Shown: piece by piece, positions 59,157 through 64,000 of the stretch
Position numbering within the stretch: position 1 is the stretch's first letter
How the letters are laid out: each line of letters begins with the position of its first letter
NCBI GenBank assembly: GCA_050692985.1
Contig: JBOGVZ010000077.1
Location: 1 to 64,000 of the forward strand
Direction of reading: 5' to 3'
Source of the DNA: JBOGVZ01 sp050692985
GTDB lineage: Bacteria > Actinomycetota > UBA4738 > CALAEC01
DNA: 64,000 bases
Made by a program: the position numbers and the translations under genes
The notes under the pieces: generated by a model
Database searches by the model: none
What the model was told of the DNA's origin: nothing
What the model saw: only the letters and a program-made list of their open reading frames with translations

Positions 59157-60676
59157 AGCGCCGGTTGACCCGAGCCGTTCTCCTCGAAGTCGAGGTAGGG
59201 CTCCAGGCCGTGCAGCCCGCCCTCCCGGCCGAAGCCGGACTCCTTGTAGCCGCCGAAGGGGCTCGCCGGGTCGAACCGGTTGTAGGTGTTGGCCCACACC
59301 ACCCCGGCTCGCAGCCGCGAGGTCATCCACAGGATCCTCGAGCCCTTCTCCGTCCACACGCCGGCCGACAGGCCGTAGGGAGTGTTGTTGGCCTTCTCCA
59401 CGGCCTCCTCCGGCGTACGGAACGTGAGGACCGACAGCACCGGCCCGAAGATCTCCTCCTGGGCGATGCGGTGGGACTGGGCCACGCCGGTGAACAGCGT
59501 CGGCCGGAACCAGTAGCCGCGGTCGGGCAGGTCGCAGGCGGGCTGGTAGATCTCCGCCCCCTCTTCCACGCCGGAGGCCACCAGCTCGTCGATCTTGTCG
59601 AGCTGGGCCCTCGAGTTGATGGCCCCCACGTCGGTGTTCTTGTCCAGGGGGTCCCCCACCCGCAGCGTGGACAGGCGGTCCTTGAGCTTCTCCAGGATCG
59701 GCTCGAACACCGACTCCTGGACGAACAGCCGCGAGCCCGCGCAGCACACGTGGCCCTGGTTGAAGTAGATGCCGTTGACGATGCCCTCCACGGCCTGGTC
59801 GAGGGCGGCGTCCTCGAACACCACGTTGGCGGCCTTGCCGCCGAGCTCCAGCGTGAGGAGCTTGCCGGTTCCGGCCACGGCCCGCTGGATGGCCTTGCCG
59901 ACCTCCGTGGAGCCGGTGAAGGCCACCTTCGACACAGCCGGGTGGCCCACCACGTGGGCCCCGGTCTGCCCCGCGCCGGTGAGGATGTTCACCACGCCGG
60001 GCGGGAGCTCCACCTCCTGGAGCACCTCCGCCAGCAGCAGCGCCGTGAGGGGGGTGGTCTCCGCGGGCTTCAGCACCGCGGTGTTGCCGGTGGCCAGGGC
60101 CGGGGCCAGCTTCCACGCGGCCATCAGCAGCGGGAAGTTCCACGGGATCACCTGCCCGGCCACCCCCAGGGGGCGAGGGATGCGCCCGGGGAACGCGTAC
60201 TCGAGCTTGTCGGCCCACCCCGCGTAGTAGAAGAAGTGGGCGGCGGCCAGCGGGAGGTCCACGTCGCGCGACTCCTTGATCGGCTTGCCGCCGTCGAGGC
60301 TCTCCAACACGGCGAACTCCCGGGACCGCTCCTGGAGGGCCCGGGCGATCCGGTACAGGTACTTGGCCCGCTCCCGCCCCGGCAGGTCGCGCCACCGCTG
60401 CTCCCAGGCCTCCCGGGCCGCGGTCACCGCGAGGTCCACGTCCTCCGGACCGGCCTCGGCCACCTCCGACAGCGGCTGCTCGGTGGCCGGGTTCACCGTG
60501 GCGAACCACTTCCCGGACCGCGGCTCCACGAATCCGCCGCCCACGAACAGCCCGTACCGGTCGGCGACCCGGACGATGTCGGTGGACTCCGGCGACCGCG
60601 CGTAAGCGAACGGCGTTCGGTCGGCCAGCGTCCTCTCGGGCCGGCGCTCCAGCTCGTCCCGGCGATCGCCTGGCAT
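59132..60676 (-). CDS. Aldehyde dehydrogenase (NAD-dependent)
   Basis: A 514-residue complete aldehyde dehydrogenase: IPWNFPLLMAAWKLAPAL, VAFTGSTEVGKAI, catalytic Glu in LTLELGGKAANVVF and nucleophile Cys in GIYFNQGHVCCAGSR, then EEIFGPVLSVLTF. Behind deoC it probably oxidises the acetaldehyde released from deoxyribose 5-phosphate. The start overlaps the deoC stop by one base (TGATG). Confidence 0.92.
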   Translation of the reverse strand: MPGDRRDELERRPERTLADRTPFAYARSPESTDIVRVADRYGLFVGGGFVEPRSGKWFATVNPATEQPLSEVAEAGPEDVDLAVTAAREAWEQRWRDLPGRERAKYLYRIARALQERSREFAVLESLDGGKPIKESRDVDLPLAAAHFFYYAGWADKLEYAFPGRIPRPLGVAGQVIPWNFPLLMAAWKLAPALATGNTAVLKPAETTPLTALLLAEVLQEVELPPGVVNILTGAGQTGAHVVGHPAVSKVAFTGSTEVGKAIQRAVAGTGKLLTLELGGKAANVVFEDAALDQAVEGIVNGIYFNQGHVCCAGSRLFVQESVFEPILEKLKDRLSTLRVGDPLDKNTDVGAINSRAQLDKIDELVASGVEEGAEIYQPACDLPDRGYWFRPTLFTGVAQSHRIAQEEIFGPVLSVLTFRTPEEAVEKANNTPYGLSAGVWTEKGSRILWMTSRLRAGVVWANTYNRFDPASPFGGYKESGFGREGGLHGLEPYLDFEENGSGQPALQRENPEG

Positions 60677-61635
60677 CAGTCGAGCGTGAAGTAGTCGGGT
60701 CCCTGGTACCGGCCCTCGCGCTCCTTGCGGACCTGCATCAGCAGGTCGTTCAGGAGCGTGGAGGCGCCGATGCGGAACAGGTCGGGGGTTAGCCACTCCG
60801 GGCCGAGCGTCTCGTGGAGGATCACCAGGTAGGTCCAGGCCTCCTTGGCCTTGCGGATGCCCCCGGCCACCTTGACCCCCACCCGGCGGCCGGTCTGGCG
60901 GTGGAAGTCCCGGGCGGCCTCCATCATGCACAGCGCGCCCGGGAACGTGGCGCCGGTTCCGATCTTACCGGTGGACGTCTTGATGAAGTCCGCCCCGGCG
61001 GCCATGGCCAGGGCCGACGCCTTGCGGATCTGGTCGTACGAGCCCAGCTCGCCGACCTCCAGGATGACCTTCAGGTGGGCGGAGCCGCAGGCCTCCTTGG
61101 AGGCGGCGACCTCCTCGTACGCCTGGCCGTAGCGGCCGGCCAGGAACGCGGAGCGGTTCAGCACGATGTCGATCTCGTCCGCCCCCCACCGCACGGCCTG
61201 GCGGATCTCCTCCAGCCGGGCCTCCAGGGGGCCCAGGCCGCTGGGGAACGCGCCGGCCACGCTGGCCACCTTCACCCCGGTGCCCTTCAGCCGTTCGGCC
61301 GCCACCGGCACCAGCGTGGGGTACACGACCACCGCGGCCACCGAGGGGATGGTCGGGTCGGTGGGGTCCGGGCGCACCGCCTTCGAGCACACGGACGTGA
61401 CCTTCCCCGGTGTGTCGGCCCCTTCGAGGGTGGTGAGGTCGGCGCAGCGGATGGCCAGGTCGAGGGCGTAGGCCTTGGACTCCCGCTTGATCGACCGCGT
61501 GGCCAGGGAGACGGCCCGCTCCTCCAGCCCCACGGCATCCACGGCCATCACCCGGACCATGGCGGCCTGGGCCGTGCCCGGGCTCCAGGGGGACTCGGGG
61601 ACGGACCCTCGCGACTTCGCCGGAACGCTGCTCAT
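60676..61635 (-). CDS. deoC: Deoxyribose-phosphate aldolase
   Basis: A 319-residue aldolase from ATG 61635. Motifs: TSVCSKAVRPD at the first strand, WGADEIDIVLNRSAFLAG, LKVILEVGELG, the Schiff-base Lys in ADFIKTSTGKIG, and VGVKVAGGIRKAKEA. It splits 2-deoxyribose 5-phosphate into glyceraldehyde 3-phosphate and acetaldehyde. It leads an operon with the two aldehyde dehydrogenase genes and the PGPGW gene. Confidence 0.94.
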   Translation of the reverse strand: MSSVPAKSRGSVPESPWSPGTAQAAMVRVMAVDAVGLEERAVSLATRSIKRESKAYALDLAIRCADLTTLEGADTPGKVTSVCSKAVRPDPTDPTIPSVAAVVVYPTLVPVAAERLKGTGVKVASVAGAFPSGLGPLEARLEEIRQAVRWGADEIDIVLNRSAFLAGRYGQAYEEVAASKEACGSAHLKVILEVGELGSYDQIRKASALAMAAGADFIKTSTGKIGTGATFPGALCMMEAARDFHRQTGRRVGVKVAGGIRKAKEAWTYLVILHETLGPEWLTPDLFRIGASTLLNDLLMQVRKEREGRYQGPDYFTLD

Positions 61636-61703
61636 GGGGCCTCCTGGGGGGGAAAGCCCATGATACCCGACGCCCTCCCCTTGACCCCGCAGGCGTCCGC
61701 CGC

Positions 61704-62138
61704 TCAGGCGCAGGTGAGCTCGGCGTCCTCCAGGGCCCGCTGCCACTGCCCCAGGTGGCCCAGCCCGCCGCCCGGCTGGTGGGCGAACACCCCGGTGGCC
61801 ACCACCGGCCCGGTCCAGGTCACGCCCTGCGCCTGCTGGACGCAGTCCCCCTCGGGGGAGGCGGCCACGACCCAGATCGTGTTCTCCGGGGGCCCGACCT
61901 GGGGCGGATGGGACTCGGCGAACGCGTCCGCCAGCACGCTGATCTCACGGGCGCCGTAGTAGCCGGCGCTCTCGATCCGGACCCGGCGCCCGTCGAACTC
62001 GCCCGGGTCCTCGATCAGGCGCTGGAACGAGACCGGCTCCGCTACCCCGTCACCCCCACCGCCGGGGCCGGCCGGCGGCGGAGCGCATGCCGCGAGCACC
62101 GCGGCGATCACCAGGATCGAGTTGCGCATCTCACTCAT
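61704..62138 (-). CDS. Hypothetical lipoprotein
   Basis: A 144-residue protein starting MSEMRNSILVIAAVLAAC, a lipoprotein signal. The mature part has PVSFQRLIEDPGEFDGRRVRI, a segment like OB-fold (YgiW/tOB) domains in which a site of DNA- or ligand-binding is unknown. Three Cys. It is divergent from the cupredoxin gene only 21 bp away. Confidence 0.7.
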   Translation of the reverse strand: MSEMRNSILVIAAVLAACAPPPAGPGGGGDGVAEPVSFQRLIEDPGEFDGRRVRIESAGYYGAREISVLADAFAESHPPQVGPPENTIWVVAASPEGDCVQQAQGVTWTGPVVATGVFAHQPGGGLGHLGQWQRALEDAELTCA

Positions 62139-62159
62139 TCGACGGCCACGACCGCCTGG

Positions 62160-62639
62160 ATGGTTCCAGTATGCTCGCCCAGGGAGGCGACCACGAAGAT
62201 CCCAGCCCTGCTCCTCATCGGCGTCTTGGCCGTGTCGTCCTGCGGTGGACCCTCGCCCCAGGCGGAGCGGTCGCCCGCCGCCCCCGCCCCGTCTCCCACG
62301 GCGGAGCCCTCGCCCGAGCCCTCCCCCACCCCCGAGGCCGAGTGCGTCGACGCCACCGTGGGAGGGCCCCGGGTGCGCCTCCGGCAGGAGGACGACTTCT
62401 TCCGGCCCACATGCCTGGTGGTCCTCGGCGGTCAGTTCCTGAGGATCACCAACAACGGCACCACGGTTCACAACTTCACCGTGGAGGGCACCGACCTCGA
62501 CGTCGACGTGGACGCCTCCTCCCACCTGACCACCGAGGTCATCGGACAGGCGGTCGGCCCCGGCACGCACCGCTTCTTCTGCAAGTACCACGTGGACGCG
62601 GGGATGGAGGGTGAGCTCACCGTCACCGCGGCGGGCTGA
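62160..62639 (+). CDS. Cupredoxin (plastocyanin-like) lipoprotein
   Basis: A 159-residue protein. A signal region ends LAVSSC, followed by a Pro/Ser/Ala linker, then a cupredoxin domain. Type 1 copper ligands are visible: His in TTVHNFTV, Cys and His in RFFCKYHVDAG, and Met in AGMEGELTV. It would shuttle electrons or bind copper on the outer surface. The ATG at 62160 is the only good start; the ribosome site is weak. Confidence 0.8.
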   Translation: MVPVCSPREATTKIPALLLIGVLAVSSCGGPSPQAERSPAAPAPSPTAEPSPEPSPTPEAECVDATVGGPRVRLRQEDDFFRPTCLVVLGGQFLRITNNGTTVHNFTVEGTDLDVDVDASSHLTTEVIGQAVGPGTHRFFCKYHVDAGMEGELTVTAAG

Positions 62640-62693
62640 CCGCGAGCCGCGGTGGTACCCTTCGCCGGACCTCCACCGGAAGGGAACGAAGCG

Positions 62694-62765
62694 ATGCGAC
62701 GAGCCCCGTTCGCCATGGGTGTGCGGCTTGCTGACGGTGGAGTCGGGCTGATCCGCCGAGCCTAG
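62694..62765 (+). CDS. Short ORF (23 residues), doubtful
   Basis: ATG 62694 opens a 23-codon frame (MRRAPFAMGVRLADGGVGLI plus RRA) with GGAAGGGAACG upstream and a TAG shared in antisense with the stop of the DUF4234 gene. It may be a leader peptide or the start of a lost gene. No support beyond the ribosome site. Confidence 0.2.
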   Translation: MRRAPFAMGVRLADGGVGLIRRA

Positions 62766-63163
62766 GCCTCCGGCTGAGCCGGGGTGGCCGCCTGGTCCCA
62801 CACCTTGTTCAGCTCGCCCTGCATGTACACCAGGTGAAGCGACACGACGAACACGGCCAGCAGGGCCAGGGCCGGGACGATCCGCTGCTGGAGCCCGGCC
62901 TTCTGCTGCATCCGTTCGATCCGGGTGCCGGTGTTGTAGTACGAGACGAACGGGGGGACGATGATGATCCATCCCAACAGGATGGCCAGGAGGGCGATGC
63001 CCGGCTTGATGGTGTCGTCCTGGAGATACCTGCGGGCTTCGTCGTTGATCTTGTAGTACCACACGAAGCCGTAGATCCCGAGCGTCAGGAAGGTGAGCCC
63101 CCACACCCCCAACGGGTGCCGCTTCGTGTACTCCTCGGTGCCGACGCGAACCGTCTCTGCCAT
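62762..63163 (-). CDS. DUF4234 membrane protein
   Basis: A 133-residue protein with the DUF4234 pattern: RHPLGVWGLTFLTLGIYGFVW then YYKINDEARRYL, followed by two further hydrophobic helices (about 55-75 and 95-115). Function unknown. It is separated by 85 bp from the DUF4333 gene upstream on the same strand. Confidence 0.8.
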   Translation of the reverse strand: MAETVRVGTEEYTKRHPLGVWGLTFLTLGIYGFVWYYKINDEARRYLQDDTIKPGIALLAILLGWIIIVPPFVSYYNTGTRIERMQQKAGLQQRIVPALALLAVFVVSLHLVYMQGELNKVWDQAATPAQPEA

Positions 63164-63248
63164 CCCCGAACCCCCGATCGATGTCGCCGCGCGTGCCCCA
63201 CCCTAGCCGGTCTGCTTGGTCAGGTGCCAGGCCAGAGGAGGGCGACGG

Positions 63249-63578
63249 CTAGGAGCTGCGGAGCTCCCACTCCACGTTGCCCTCGTCATCCTGCTGGGTG
63301 ACGTCGACCTGGCCCGTGCTGCCATCCTCGGCCGTGACCGTGCAGGTGAACGTGTTCCCCGCCTCGAGCTCGACGTCGTCGGGGCAGTCGACGGACTGAA
63401 CCGCGACCCCGGTCTGGTCCTCGATCCCCCGCGTTACCTCGGCCTCGATCTTGTCGGTGTCCAGCTTGCTGCCGCCGAAGCTGAACTGGCACGCGCCGGT
63501 GCCCAACAGGGCGGCCAGCACGAGGATCCCGCCCCGGCTCGGGGCGGTGCGGAGTCGCGGTCGGCGAGCTGACGGCAT
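63249..63578 (-). CDS. DUF4333 lipoprotein
   Basis: A 109-residue protein from ATG 63578 (AGAGGGG upstream). The signal ends LVLAALLGTGAC. The domain has DTDKIEAEVTRGIEDQTGVA, SVDCPDDVELEAGNTFTC and ends in EWELRSS, the DUF4333 layout with two Cys forming a disulfide. These are common small surface proteins in Actinomycetota, of unknown role. Confidence 0.83.
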   Translation of the reverse strand: MPSARRPRLRTAPSRGGILVLAALLGTGACQFSFGGSKLDTDKIEAEVTRGIEDQTGVAVQSVDCPDDVELEAGNTFTCTVTAEDGSTGQVDVTQQDDEGNVEWELRSS

Positions 63579-63656
63579 CACGGATCCCCTCTCTGCTGAT
63601 GACGGGCCTCAGGGCCCACGACCATAGAGGCGGCGGGGCCGGGGGTCAAGGCCCGA

Positions 63657-64000
63657 TCAGTACCCCAGCCGGGTGAGGGCGGCGGGGTCGCGCTGCCACT
63701 CTCGCTGGACCTTGACCCTGAGCTCCAGGTACACCCGGGCGCCCAGGAGCCCCTCGAGCTCCTTGCGGGCCAGCGACCCGATGCGCTTGAGCATCTGACC
63801 GCCCTTGCCGATCACGATGCCCTTCTGGGAATCGCGCTCCACCAGGACCACGGCATGGATGCGCACCAGGTCCCGGTCCTCGTCCCGATCGAGCTCCTCG
63901 ACCTGCACGGCGATCGAGTGGGGCACCTCCTCGCGGGTGGCGGCCAGGGCCTTCTCCCGGACCACCTCGGCGATCCGGAACTCCAGCGGTTGGTCGGTGA
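63657..64000 (-). CDS. era: GTPase Era, C-terminal KH domain (partial, continues past right edge)
   Basis: At least 114 residues are visible. The end of the linker reads PLEFRIAEVVREKALAATREE; the KH type-2 domain has HAVVLVERDSQKGIVIGKGGQ and RKELEGLLGARVYLELRVKV, with the GKGG loop that binds 16S rRNA 3' end. The GTPase domain lies beyond base 64000. Era helps 30S subunit maturation. Confidence 0.93.
   Translation of the reverse strand, partial: TDQPLEFRIAEVVREKALAATREEVPHSIAVQVEELDRDEDRDLVRIHAVVLVERDSQKGIVIGKGGQMLKRIGSLARKELEGLLGARVYLELRVKVQREWQRDPAALTRLGY

Overview
The window looks like a chromosomal segment of a high-GC, F420-using Actinomycetota bacterium, probably uncultured. The basis is strong G+C codon bias, many GTG starts, CsoR-type copper regulation, deazaflavin-type oxidoreductases, a class II fumarase, an alpha-2 glycyl-tRNA synthetase, and a housekeeping backbone on the minus strand in the order era, recO, uppS, glyS, ppdK, dgt, dnaG, rpoD. 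The exact class cannot be read from the sequence.

Layout. Bases 1-19947 are an accessory region anchored on tRNA genes. tRNA-Val (554-625) is preceded by two arrays of short repeats, several of them phased at 11 bp. DUF899/DUF2182 genes and a membrane adenylate cyclase follow. A complete tRNA-Met (19874-19947) has a tyrosine integrase beside its 3' end, an exact 44-bp copy of its 3' half at 7941, and a diverged copy at 6251. The interval 7941-19916 is therefore an integrated island. It carries a copper/redox cluster: a probable selenocysteine peroxiredoxin, a cupredoxin-HMA-P1B-ATPase-YHS fusion, a broken csoR with an intact palindromic operator, two TlpA-like thioredoxins, CcdA, a CopC-CopD fusion, a SHOCT protein and a methyltransferase. 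A smaller remnant (6251-7984) holds one FAD-linked oxidase. Paired direct repeats sit at the same offset (67 and 78 bp) from two of the att repeats, and at 67 and 89 bp from the third.

Bases 20000-64000 are mostly core chromosome. They hold YibE/F, a metallophosphoesterase, tRNA-Asn, a large secreted M14 carboxypeptidase, rpoD-dnaG-dgt, YdcF, two secreted or lipid-anchored proteins, ppdK, an Xre-RES toxin-antitoxin pair with its operator, a DNA glycosylase, fumC, several small enzymes, glyS, a fasciclin lipoprotein, and uppS-recO. Next come an M36-like metalloprotease, the deoC-aldehyde dehydrogenase operon, a cupredoxin lipoprotein, and the end of era at the right edge.

Between 49647 and 53335 lies a mau-like gene set: a MauD-like thioredoxin, a Tat-exported cysteine-rich MauA-like protein, a 25-residue membrane micropeptide, and a frameshifted MauE-like membrane protein. 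It is divergent from a secreted seven-repeat Kelch propeller. No MauB large subunit is visible.

Several genes are broken by stops or one- to two-base shifts (DUF899 copy, csoR, npdG-like, mauE-like, the end of the 20069 gene, a cyclase relic). Some may be assembly errors; csoR and the cyclase relic have lost internal sequence and are real decay unless misassembled.
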